Origin: Saprospiraceae bacterium
Lineage (GTDB): Bacteria; Bacteroidota; Bacteroidia; Chitinophagales; Saprospiraceae
Length of the DNA stretch: 14,639 nucleotides
Direction: 5' to 3'
Assembly (NCBI GenBank): GCA_020436865.1
Contig: JAGQXA010000541.1
Span: forward strand, 1 to 14,639
This document shows, piece by piece, positions 8,450-14,639 of the stretch. Position 1 is the first letter of the stretch. Every line of letters begins with the position of its first letter. The translations under genes and the position numbers were made by a program. The notes under the pieces were generated by a model. The model was not told the origin of the DNA, did no database searches, and saw only the letters and a list, made by a program, of their open reading frames with translations.

Positions 8450-9370
8450 TCAGCGGTAGAGGGTTTGCAGTTTGCGCAGCAGTTTGAGCAATTTGACGTT
8501 CAGCGAGCGGCCTGCATTGAAGAAGTGGCCGTTGATCTTGAGCCAGTCCTTCTCGGGTTCGAGCGACTGCAGATCGGAATAGTACACCCAATGAGGCTTT
8601 TCCAGCGGCGCTTTCCAGAACAAGGCCCGGTCGGTCATGGCGAAGCCCTCTTTAGCCGAGCCGAGGATCGACTGGTCGCAGATGAACAGGATGCGTTCGT
8701 CTTTGGCGGGAAAGAGAAAGCTGGCGCTGGCGTTGCGGAGCTTTTCCATGGGCATAGCCAGAAAATCGGTATACACGGTTTCATTCTCCGAGGGAAAATC
8801 GAGGAAATCCATCACCAGGCGGAAGAAATCGAGCCCGTCGCGTTGGAGGGTTTCGTAGCGCAGGATGGCTTCGGGCAGGGGTACGACATTGAGGTCCTGG
8901 CAGTGCCGGATCAGGAAGAAATCACTGAGCCCTTCGATGGCGTCTTCGAGTAAATAGCGGGCTTCCGTTTGCGGGCGTACGCTACCCGTGCGGATCTTTT
9001 CGATCTGTTCGGCGAGCTGGCGCACCCTGAGTTCGAAGGTATGTTTGAAATCGGATCCCTCGAAGCGATCCAGGTAGGCCGGCAGCCGCTCGGGGTCTTG
9101 CTCCTGCCGGATCTTGCGCTCGAAGACCTCGAAAAAGCGAGCGGTGATCTCTTCTTCGGTCGACAGGGTCGGCGGCGGTTCGAAAACGTTATGCGGAGGC
9201 CGCTTCTCGACGAAATTCAGTCCGCAGTGCGCACAGAACCGGGCCTCCGGCGGGTTCTCCTGGCCACAGCGCGGACAGCTTTTCACCGGCGGTTCGACCG
9301 GCGTACCGCAGTGGTGGCAAAAACGTGCCTCGTCGGGAAGATCGGTATGGCAGTTGGTGCATTTCTTCAT
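8450..9370 (-). CDS. Double zinc-ribbon protein with possible PH-like C-terminal domain
   Basis: This 306-residue protein has no signal peptide and is presumably cytoplasmic. Two rubredoxin-like zinc ribbons open the protein: C4-x2-C7...C18-x2-C21 and C32-x2-C35...C46-x2-C49. Both share the DEARFCxHCG/PEARFCxHCG form typical of bacterial zinc-ribbon adaptors. A Pro-rich linker (about 56-70) leads to a mostly helical region (71-215). The C-terminal part (about 224-306: DERILFICDQSILGSAKEGF, MTDRALFWK, VYYSDLQSLE) resembles the small bacterial PH-like domains found behind zinc ribbons in other proteins. That resemblance is my inference from pattern. The ATG at 9370 begins directly before the first Cys pair. 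It is the first gene of a possible minus-strand unit with the giant TPR gene and is divergent from the DUF2256 gene. No enzymatic motif is visible. Confidence 0.82.
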   Translation of the reverse strand: MKKCTNCHTDLPDEARFCHHCGTPVEPPVKSCPRCGQENPPEARFCAHCGLNFVEKRPPHNVFEPPPTLSTEEEITARFFEVFERKIRQEQDPERLPAYLDRFEGSDFKHTFELRVRQLAEQIEKIRTGSVRPQTEARYLLEDAIEGLSDFFLIRHCQDLNVVPLPEAILRYETLQRDGLDFFRLVMDFLDFPSENETVYTDFLAMPMEKLRNASASFLFPAKDERILFICDQSILGSAKEGFAMTDRALFWKAPLEKPHWVYYSDLQSLEPEKDWLKINGHFFNAGRSLNVKLLKLLRKLQTLYR

Positions 9371-9484
9371 GCCGGAAAACCCTGGTTGGCCGCCAATTTA
9401 CCAAATCTGTTGCAACAAATGCGGTTTCCGCCTGCAGAATCACTTTGCCCCCGGCCCGAACTTCCAAATACCGGACGATCGCCG

Positions 9485-9492
9485 TAATTTTG
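9485..9492 (+). promoter_or_regulatory. Possible -7 element for the DUF2256/oxidase operon
   Basis: TAATTTTG at 9485-9492 matches the Bacteroidota -7 element TAnnTTTG in full. It lies 65 bases before the DUF2256 start, inside the 186-base divergent gap (9371-9556). No good -33 TTTG is present at the expected distance; there is only a TTC at 9463-9465 with a 19-base spacer. The assignment is tentative. Confidence 0.4.
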
Positions 9493-9556
9493 GCCGGGGC
9501 GGTCCGAAGTCGTAAACCAGAATCGCGGCCGGCTGTTCTACCCCTAAAACGCAGTC

Positions 9557-9712
9557 ATGCCCAAGCGCCCCTCGAAAAGCAACCTGCCCACCAAGCTCTG
9601 CCCGGTCTGCGGCCGTCCGTTCTCCTGGCGAAAAAAATGGGCCCGCGTTTGGGACGAGGTGCGTTATTGCAGCAGGCGCTGTCGAACCGATCATCAGAAG
9701 AAACCGGCATGA
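9557..9712 (+). CDS. DUF2256 zinc-finger protein (51 aa)
   Basis: This short ORF of 51 residues runs from the ATG at 9557 to the TGA at 9710-9712. It matches the compact DUF2256 pattern throughout: an N-terminal KSNLPTK-type segment, LCPVCGRPFSWRKKWARVWD (14-33), then YCSRRCR (37-43). The four zinc ligands are C15, C18, C38 and C42. The conserved core PFSWRKKWxRxWDEVxYCSxxCR is complete, and 51 residues is a normal length. Function is unknown. The family is small, basic and probably zinc-binding, and is often encoded near photolyase/cryptochrome genes. Here it instead overlaps the oxidase subunit III-like gene by ATGA, so the two are probably translationally coupled. Confidence 0.9.
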   Translation: MPKRPSKSNLPTKLCPVCGRPFSWRKKWARVWDEVRYCSRRCRTDHQKKPA

Positions 9713-10320
9713 AGCAAGACGGTTACAACGAATACGACAACTTTTCTTTCCATCCGTACAACGTACTGCTGATCCTGGTGCTGATGGGCGTATCGGCTCT
9801 ATTCCTGGCTTTCACCGCAGCCTTCGTGTACACGCGAGTGCAAAACGATCTGCCGCCGCTCCGCCTGCCGGCCATCTTTCTTTTCAATACGCTCATTCTG
9901 CTGGGCGGCAGCGCCTCGATGGTCAGGGCCAAACGCGCCTACCAACACGACAATACCGCCGTCTATCAGCGGTCCCTCTGGATCACCATCGGTCTGTCGC
10001 TGCTATTCCTGGTCATGCAGTTCGCCGGCTGGCAGCAGCTCTTCCGGCAGAACATCTTTCTGACCTCGGGCAATTCGGCCTCCTACCTGTACGTCATTTC
10101 CGGGCTCCACTTTGCCCACGTCATCGCCGGACTCCCCTTCCTGGCCCTTTTTCTCCAAACGGCCCGTCGCCGCATGAAAGAGCCCGTCAGTGTGCTGGTG
10201 TATTTTTCCGACCCGGAAAAACGCCTCAAGCTCCGCCTCCTGACCATCTACTGGCACTTCCTCGACGGACTGTGGATCTACCTGGTGCTGTTCTTTTGGG
10301 TGAATTATCTTTTTCGGTGA
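9709..10320 (+). CDS. Heme-copper oxidase subunit III-like protein
   Basis: This 203-residue integral membrane protein has five predicted helices (about 17-41, 54-73, 89-107, 125-150 and 181-202). This matches the short, five-helix bacterial form of cytochrome c oxidase subunit III and lacks the first two helices of the seven-helix form. Diagnostic motifs are SGLHFAHVIAGLPFL (131-145) and YWHFLDGLWIYLVLFFWVNY (181-200), which are classic subunit III helix sequences. The subunit supports the stability and proton uptake of the oxidase core in the inner membrane. The start at 9709 is chosen because the protein begins normally there and the ATG overlaps the DUF2256 stop. The in-frame extension back to 9325 would run through the DUF2256 gene and the divergent promoter region. 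No subunit I, II or heme-insertion gene is nearby, so this is a stand-alone copy whose partner complex lies elsewhere. The family is clear. Confidence 0.88.
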   Translation: MKQDGYNEYDNFSFHPYNVLLILVLMGVSALFLAFTAAFVYTRVQNDLPPLRLPAIFLFNTLILLGGSASMVRAKRAYQHDNTAVYQRSLWITIGLSLLFLVMQFAGWQQLFRQNIFLTSGNSASYLYVISGLHFAHVIAGLPFLALFLQTARRRMKEPVSVLVYFSDPEKRLKLRLLTIYWHFLDGLWIYLVLFFWVNYLFR

Positions 10321-10333
10321 TCCAACATCCAAG
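10319..10333 (+). repeat. 15-bp dispersed repeat copy (heptad type)
   Basis: GATCCAACATCCAAG overlaps the last two bases of the oxidase gene's stop codon. The identical 15 bases occur at 13886-13900, inside the inverted-heptad hairpin. It is followed by a T-rich stretch (10334-10343). It looks like a single arm of the same intergenic element, without its inverted partner. Confidence 0.7.
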
Positions 10334-10362
10334 TTAATTTTTTCTAAACCCCAACGCCCAAC

Positions 10363-10394
10363 TTGGGGAAGTCTGGGGCGGCTTGTTATCTTTG
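10363..10394 (+). promoter_or_regulatory. Bacteroidota promoter of purL
   Basis: TATCTTTG at 10387-10394 matches the -7 element TAnnTTTG in full. TTG at 10363-10365 sits 21 bases upstream, the expected place for the -33 element. Transcription would begin around 10400, leaving a leader of about 25 bases before the ATG at 10425. The TTG lies inside a 7-bp inverted repeat (CCAAGTT 10329-10335, AACTTGG 10360-10366). A second possible stem is CCCCAA/TTGGGG (10349-10354 and 10363-10368). No purine riboswitch was recognised. Confidence 0.65.
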
Positions 10395-10424
10395 CACTTT
10401 CCCAAACGGCACTAAATCCAACAC

Positions 10425-12662
10425 ATGCAGCCTACCACGGAACCGGTCGTAACGGTAGAAACCGCCAAGAGCCTTGGCCTGACATCGGAAGAGTTCGACC
10501 GCATTGTCGAGATCATGGGACGCACGCCCAACTTCACCGAGTTGAGCATTTTTTCCGTCATGTGGTCGGAGCACTGCTCCTACAAGAATTCGATCCGCTG
10601 GCTGAAGACCCTACCGCGCGAAGGCGCCCGTCTGCTCGTGGGCGCCGGAGAAGAGAACGCGGGGCTGGTCGACATCGGCGACGGGCTGGCCTGCGCTTTC
10701 AAGATCGAATCGCATAACCATCCTTCGGCCATCGAGCCCTATCAAGGAGCCGCAACCGGTGTCGGAGGGATCCACCGCGACATTTTTACGATGGGCGCGC
10801 GGCCGATCTGCTCGCTCAACTCGCTGCGTTTCGGAAAGATCGAAAGCAACCACACCAAGCACCTGGTCGATGGCGTCGTGCGGGGCATCGGCGACTACGG
10901 CAACTGCTTCGGCGTGCCGACCGTCGGCGGCGAGGTGTATTTCAACGAGTGCTACAACCAGAACATCCTGGTCAATGCGATGTCGGTCGGCGTCGTGCGC
11001 GTCGGAGAGACCGTGTCGGCCTGCGCCGACGGACCCGGCAACCCGGTTTTCATCGTTGGTTCGCGCACCGGCAAGGACGGCATTCACGGCGCCACCTTTG
11101 CCTCGGCCGACCTGACCGAAGATTCGGCCGAAGACCTTCCGGCCGTGCAGGTGGGCGACCCCTTCCAGGAAAAACTCCTGCTGGAAGCCTCCCTGGAAGC
11201 CATTCAGACCGGCGCCATCGTCGGTATGCAGGACATGGGGGCGGCCGGTATCACCTGCTCGACCTCCGAAATGAGCGCCAAAAGCGAAACCGGCATGCGG
11301 ATCGACCTCGATCGCGTGCCGACCCGTCAAGATAACATGCACCCCTTCGAGATCCTCCTATCGGAAAGCCAGGAGCGGATGCTCATCGTAGGACATAAGG
11401 GGCAAGAAGAGAAGTTGTTTGCGGTATTCGACAAATGGGACCTCGAATGCGAACAGATCGGCGAGGTGACCGCCAGCGGCCGCCTGGAATTTTTCCACCA
11501 TGGTGAAAAGGTCGCCGACGTACCCGCCGAGCCGCTGGTGTTGGGTGGCGGGGCGCCCGTGTACGAACGCGAGTACCGACGTCCAGCCTACTTCGACCGC
11601 ATCGAAGCGTTTGACCAGGACGACATTCCAGAGCCCGCCGACTTCCCGGCTACGGCCCGGCGCCTGCTCGAATCGCCCAATCTGGTGTCGAAGCGCTGGA
11701 TCTACGAGCAATACGACTCGATGGTGCGAACCAACTCGATGGGTACCAATGCGCCCTCCGACGCCGCCCTCGTTCGACTGAAGGAATCCGACAAGTGCCT
11801 GGCCGTTACCACCGACTGCAATTCGGCTTATGTGTTCGCCGACCCCTATCGCGGCGCCATGATCGCCGTAGCCGAGGCGGCGCGCAACATCGTTTGCTCG
11901 GGGGGGGAACCGGTGGCCATCACCAACTGCCTGAACTTCGGCAACCCCTATAACCCGGAAGTGTACTGGCAATTCGTACATGCCATTCAGGGCATGGGAG
12001 AGGCCTGCCGGCGATTCGACACGCCGGTCACCGGCGGCAACGTCAGTTTTTACAACCAATCGGTGTTCAAAGATCGCACCGAGCCGGTCTACCCCACCCC
12101 GACCATCGGCATGCTAGGGGTCGTCGACGATCCTAGCTGGCAAACGAGCCTTTCCTTCAAAGGGGCAGGCGATCGCATCTACTTGTTGGGGCAGGCGTAC
12201 GACGACCTGGGTTCCTCCGAATACCTGCAGTTCGTGCACGGCGAGCGTTACTCACCCGTGCCGCATTTCGACCTGGAGGAAGAGTTTGCCCTGCAACAAA
12301 CCGTGAAAAAGCTGATCCGCGCGGGCCTGCTGGCCTCCGCGCACGACGTTTCCGAGGGCGGCCTTTTTGTCGCCCTGCTGGAAAAGGCCATGAGCGGCGC
12401 CCTGGGCTTTCAGATCGAGACCGACCCGGCATTCCGCAAAGACGCCTACCTCTTCGGGGAAAGCCAAAGCCGGGTGGTCGTCAGCGTATCTGCCGAACGG
12501 GAAGAAGCCTTCCTGACGATGCTCGGCCAACATGGCACGCCGTACCGCCTGCTCGGCTCCGTTGGCGGCGCAGGATTGCAGATCGACGGCGAAGATTACG
12601 GCCAACTGGCCGGGTGGAAGCGAGAATTCGATGAATCGCTCGGACGGCATCTGACCCATTAG
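10425..12662 (+). CDS. purL: Phosphoribosylformylglycinamidine synthase subunit PurL (small type)
   Basis: This cytoplasmic enzyme of 745 residues performs the fourth step of purine synthesis: FGAR + ATP + ammonia from glutamine gives FGAM. The length and the lack of a glutamine amidotransferase domain show the small form, which works with separate PurQ (glutaminase) and PurS. Visible motifs are SVMWSEHCSYKNS (44-56), with His50 at the place of the proposed catalytic His of the family; the nucleotide-binding ESHNHP (95-100) followed by YQGAATGVGGIHRD (106-119); GSRTGKDGIHGATF (212-225); GMQDMGAAGITCSTSEM (267-283); and HPFEILLSESQERML (306-320). The second half repeats the fold (CSGGEPVAITNCLNFGNP, VTGGNVSFYNQS, SAHDVSEGG). 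All domains are intact. Its own promoter lies just upstream. The downstream thioredoxin-like gene begins 49 bases after the stop. purQ and purS are not in the window. A run of eight G (11900-11907) lies within the coding region without breaking the frame. Confidence 0.97.
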   Translation: MQPTTEPVVTVETAKSLGLTSEEFDRIVEIMGRTPNFTELSIFSVMWSEHCSYKNSIRWLKTLPREGARLLVGAGEENAGLVDIGDGLACAFKIESHNHPSAIEPYQGAATGVGGIHRDIFTMGARPICSLNSLRFGKIESNHTKHLVDGVVRGIGDYGNCFGVPTVGGEVYFNECYNQNILVNAMSVGVVRVGETVSACADGPGNPVFIVGSRTGKDGIHGATFASADLTEDSAEDLPAVQVGDPFQEKLLLEASLEAIQTGAIVGMQDMGAAGITCSTSEMSAKSETGMRIDLDRVPTRQDNMHPFEILLSESQERMLIVGHKGQEEKLFAVFDKWDLECEQIGEVTASGRLEFFHHGEKVADVPAEPLVLGGGAPVYEREYRRPAYFDRIEAFDQDDIPEPADFPATARRLLESPNLVSKRWIYEQYDSMVRTNSMGTNAPSDAALVRLKESDKCLAVTTDCNSAYVFADPYRGAMIAVAEAARNIVCSGGEPVAITNCLNFGNPYNPEVYWQFVHAIQGMGEACRRFDTPVTGGNVSFYNQSVFKDRTEPVYPTPTIGMLGVVDDPSWQTSLSFKGAGDRIYLLGQAYDDLGSSEYLQFVHGERYSPVPHFDLEEEFALQQTVKKLIRAGLLASAHDVSEGGLFVALLEKAMSGALGFQIETDPAFRKDAYLFGESQSRVVVSVSAEREEAFLTMLGQHGTPYRLLGSVGGAGLQIDGEDYGQLAGWKREFDESLGRHLTH

Positions 12663-12711
12663 CGCCTTCGAGTTGTTAAGCTATATAGTATCAACAAAAT
12701 CCTTTTCGAAC

Positions 12712-13845
12712 ATGAAGACTCTTACTCCAATCCTGCTGTTATTTTTTACAGCCCTGCTTGGATATCAGTGCGGCAACGTGGCCTCGTCGAGCGTGCAGGG
12801 AACCGTCATCCGCGGGAATATTCAAAATGCGGCCGGCCTGCAGGCCTTCTTCGACAAAATGCTGGTCAACAAGGCCAATCAGGTACTCGACAAGGCCGAT
12901 ATCGGCAACGACGGCCAGTTCGAACTATCCTTCCCCGAAGGGCTCGAACCGGGCATGTACCGGCTGCGGATCGGCGCCAAAAAGATCAACCTCGTCTTCG
13001 ACCAGAACGAAAGTCTGGTCAAGGTCGATGGCGACCTCAATACGATCCAATCCTTCGACTACCAGGTAGAGGGTTCGCCTTCTTCGCAGCAGTACACCGA
13101 GTTCATGAAGGGGCTGGTCACCCAGTCGATCAATCCCAACGAGATCGGAGGCTACGTAGCCCAAGACGGCACCAGTCCGATGCTCGGTCTGGCCATTAGC
13201 TACCAGATCCTCGGCCGGAACGCCCAGTTCCTGAACGTGCTGAAGACAGCTCAGACCAAAATGTCGGAGGCCTATCCGACCTCCGAGTATTCGAACGACT
13301 TTGCTACGTTCGTCGCTCAAACGGAGGCCACCGTGGCGCAACAGATGGCCAGCGAACGGATCGCCGTAGGTCAGGAGGCGCCCGATATCCGGCTACCGAA
13401 TCCGCAGGGCAAAGAGATGGCCCTGTCCGAACTGCGCGGCAAAGTCGTACTGCTCGACTTCTGGGCCAGTTGGTGCGGCCCCTGCCGGCGCGAGAACCCC
13501 AATGTCGTGCGGGTGTACAACAAATACAAAGACCGGGGCTTTACCGTGTTCAGCGTATCGCTCGACGGACTGGATTCGCGCACCAAGGCGCGCTTCTCCT
13601 CGGAAGAACAAGCTCAGCAACAACTCGAAAGTTCGCGCGACCGTTGGGTCAAGGCCATCGAACAAGACGGCCTCCCCTGGCAATATCACGTGTCCGACCT
13701 CAAGAAATGGGAATGTGCGCCGGCACAGGAATACGGCGTACGAAGCATCCCCCGCACCTTCCTGATCGACCGCGATGGCAAGATCGCCGCGATCAACCTG
13801 CGCGGCGCCGAAGCGCTCGAACAGGAGCTGTTGAAGTTACTTTGA
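12712..13845 (+). CDS. Exported TlpA/ResA-like thioredoxin with DUF4369-like N-terminal domain
   Basis: This 377-residue protein is read from the ATG at 12712. An earlier TTG at 12673 would add 13 residues that spoil the signal peptide. Residues 1-20 (MKTLTPILLLFFTALLGYQC) form an export signal. Cys20 could be a lipoprotein anchor, although Gln at -1 is unusual. Residues about 28-120 resemble the DUF4369 beta domain that precedes many Bacteroidota TlpA proteins (VIRGNIQNA, GQFELSF, MYRLRIG). A helical linker reaches to about 215. The thioredoxin-fold domain (218-377) shows APDIRLPNPQG, VVLLDFWASWCGPCRRENP with C255 and C258 as the redox pair, a central insert at about 287-318, and the cis-Pro loop at SIPRTF (Pro347). 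It should act in the periplasm or on the outer membrane as a disulfide reductase; the substrate is unknown. It ends inside the heptad-repeat hairpin and is convergent with the histidine kinase. Confidence 0.92.
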   Translation: MKTLTPILLLFFTALLGYQCGNVASSSVQGTVIRGNIQNAAGLQAFFDKMLVNKANQVLDKADIGNDGQFELSFPEGLEPGMYRLRIGAKKINLVFDQNESLVKVDGDLNTIQSFDYQVEGSPSSQQYTEFMKGLVTQSINPNEIGGYVAQDGTSPMLGLAISYQILGRNAQFLNVLKTAQTKMSEAYPTSEYSNDFATFVAQTEATVAQQMASERIAVGQEAPDIRLPNPQGKEMALSELRGKVVLLDFWASWCGPCRRENPNVVRVYNKYKDRGFTVFSVSLDGLDSRTKARFSSEEQAQQQLESSRDRWVKAIEQDGLPWQYHVSDLKKWECAPAQEYGVRSIPRTFLIDRDGKIAAINLRGAEALEQELLKLL

Positions 13846-13914
13846 TGTTGGATGTTGGATGTTGGATGTTGGTACACCTTACCAAGATCCAACATCCAAG
13901 AACCAATATCCAAG
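13841..13914. repeat. Inverted arrays of a 7-bp repeat forming a long hairpin between convergent genes
   Basis: The left arm has one variant heptad (TTTGATG, 13841-13847), three exact copies of TTGGATG (13848-13868) and a partial TTGG (13869-13872). After a 9-base loop (13873-13881) the right arm carries the complement: CCAA, GATCCAA, CATCCAA, GAACCAA, TATCCAA (13882-13913). Folded back, the 32-position stem has 27 Watson-Crick pairs and one wobble by my hand count. The thioredoxin stop (13843-13845) lies inside the left arm, and the kinase stop (13917-13919) lies just past the right arm. Such a structure could serve as a bidirectional terminator or mRNA-end protector, but there is no long T tract. 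This role is inferred. Confidence 0.8.
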
Positions 13915-13916
13915 AC

Positions 13917-14639
13917 CTACTTCTTCACTGGCAGCGAAAATCCAAAGGTACTCCCCTTCCCTACCTGACTTTTCACCCAGATCCTTCCTCCTTGTTGTTC
14001 GATGAATTCTTTGGAAATGGACAGGCCCAGGCCGGTGCCTTTCGTCTTGTCGTCCTTGGCGCGGCGAAAGCGCTTGAAGATGCGCGCTTGCTCTTCGCGC
14101 GAGATGCCGGGCCCATTGTCGCTCACGGAGAACTCTATGGAGCCGTTGCGGCGCACCACGGCGATGCGTACGAAGTCGTTTTCGGGTGAGTAGCGCACGG
14201 CGTTGGTCAGGAAATTGATCAGCACGCCGGTCGTTTTCGGCACGTCGACCAGTAGAGAGGGCAGGTCGTCGGCAATGTGTTGTTGGATGCGAACTCCCTT
14301 TTCGGCGAAGAAGGTCTTGGTGCCTTCGACCGCTTTCAGCACGATCTCGGCCGGATCGGCCGGTTCTTCCTGTATTTGTAACTGCCCCGTTTCGATCCGC
14401 GAAATGTCGAGGATCTCGTTCACCATCTTCAGTAGGCGCTCGGAGTTCTGCTGAATGGTCGTGGCCAGATCTTTTTGGTCTTCGTTGAGTTGCCCGATGC
14501 GCTCGTCGCGCAGCAGACCCAGACTCATGTCGATCGCGGAAATGGGGGTTTTCAGTTCGTGCGACAGGGTTGCCATGAAGTTGGTCTTGGCCAGGTCCTG
14601 CTCCTTCAATTCCGTGACGTTCTTCAGAATGATCACATA
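13917..14639 (-). CDS. Sensor histidine kinase, C-terminal part (5' end beyond window)
   Basis: The frame is open to the right edge, so the N-terminal sensor part is missing and only the last 240 residues are seen. The first residues (YVIILKNVTELKEQDLAKTN) look like the end of a PAS or similar sensor domain joined to the linker helix, so the GTG at 14636 is not a real start. The HisKA dimerisation domain has the H-box FMATLSHELKTPISA, with His27 of the visible part as the phosphoacceptor. The ATP-binding domain is complete: N-box INFLTNAVRYSP (141-152), G1 box DNGPGIS (174-180), F-box FKRF (188-191) and G2 box GTGLGLS (201-207). It ends normally at GKGSTFGFSLPVKK. It should autophosphorylate and pass phosphate to a response regulator that is not in this window. 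The stimulus is unknown. Confidence 0.95.
   Translation of the reverse strand, partial: YVIILKNVTELKEQDLAKTNFMATLSHELKTPISAIDMSLGLLRDERIGQLNEDQKDLATTIQQNSERLLKMVNEILDISRIETGQLQIQEEPADPAEIVLKAVEGTKTFFAEKGVRIQQHIADDLPSLLVDVPKTTGVLINFLTNAVRYSPENDFVRIAVVRRNGSIEFSVSDNGPGISREEQARIFKRFRRAKDDKTKGTGLGLSISKEFIEQQGGRIWVKSQVGKGSTFGFSLPVKK

Noticed and set aside
9325..9708. N-terminal extension of the oxidase subunit III-like frame
   Set aside because: It runs antisense through the start of the zinc-ribbon gene, through the intergenic region and across the DUF2256 gene in another frame. Its sequence does not resemble an oxidase, and the real start at 9709 overlaps the DUF2256 stop.
10611..11342. Minus-strand frame of 243 codons opposite purL
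   Set aside because: Shadow of the purL codon pattern, rich in His, Gly and Asp without a recognisable domain.
12673..12711. TTG start adding 13 residues to the thioredoxin-like protein
   Set aside because: The ATG at 12712 begins directly with a signal peptide; the longer form would place polar residues ahead of it.
13841..13914. Possible CRISPR array
   Set aside because: The unit is only 7 bp with no spacers, and the second half is inverted; this is a hairpin of tandem repeats, not CRISPR.
13470..14189. Plus-strand frame of 239 codons across the thioredoxin end, the heptad repeat and the kinase
   Set aside because: It joins shadow frames of two real genes through the repeat. The heptad region reads as LDVGCWML-type sequence, an artefact of the repeat.
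14634..14636. GTG as the start codon of the histidine kinase
   Set aside because: The frame continues upstream to the window edge, and the first residues look like the end of a sensor domain, so the gene is cut by the window.
1..14639. tRNA, rRNA, riboswitch, insertion sequence, prophage or att sites
   Set aside because: Reading both strands gave no cloverleaf, conserved rRNA stretch, transposase motif or flanking direct repeat. All intergenic gaps are under 200 bases.

Overview
This is a GC-rich chromosomal window that most likely comes from a member of the Bacteroidota, probably a Saprospiria/Lewinella-like lineage. The lineage within the phylum is inferred. The phylum call rests on three things: start codons without Shine-Dalgarno sequences, good matches to the Bacteroidota sigma factor -7 element TAnnTTTG upstream of purL and other genes, and typical Bacteroidota protein architectures (an exported FG-GAP protein, a DUF4369-like/TlpA thioredoxin, and a carboxypeptidase-regulatory-like domain joined to TPRs). 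Nine protein genes fill the window. No tRNA, rRNA, CRISPR array, transposase or phage gene was seen.

Left part (1-3942). An exported FG-GAP/VCBS-repeat protein, cut by the left edge, is transcribed leftward. It is divergent from an NhaC-family Na+/H+ antiporter that carries an unusual exported N-terminal domain of about 100 residues. The antiporter converges on a small exported, basic, two-helix membrane protein. The two genes share the tetranucleotide CTAG as overlapping stop codons, next to a run of eight C.

Middle part (4049-9370, minus strand). A double-zinc-ribbon protein with a possible PH-like C-terminal domain lies upstream of a giant (1429 aa) exported coiled-coil/TPR protein, and the small membrane protein follows. 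Gaps are about 110 bp, so the three could be one transcription unit, but this is not proven.

Right part (9557-14639). A tiny DUF2256 zinc-finger gene (51 aa) is translationally coupled through ATGA to a heme-copper oxidase subunit III-like gene. Next come purL (small, split-type FGAM synthase, with a clear Bacteroidota promoter) and an exported TlpA/ResA-like thioredoxin. The thioredoxin gene converges on a sensor histidine kinase whose 5' end lies beyond the right edge. Between the two convergent genes sits a long imperfect hairpin made of inverted 7-bp repeats (TTGGATG). A 15-bp word of that element recurs exactly after the oxidase gene.

Most genes are ordinary housekeeping or envelope genes and do not form one pathway. 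The points that merit a second look are the heptad-repeat hairpin and its dispersed copy, the DUF2256-oxidase coupling, the zinc-ribbon/giant-TPR neighbourhood, and the exported domain on the antiporter. I do not see convincing evidence of a complete new defence or mobile system.
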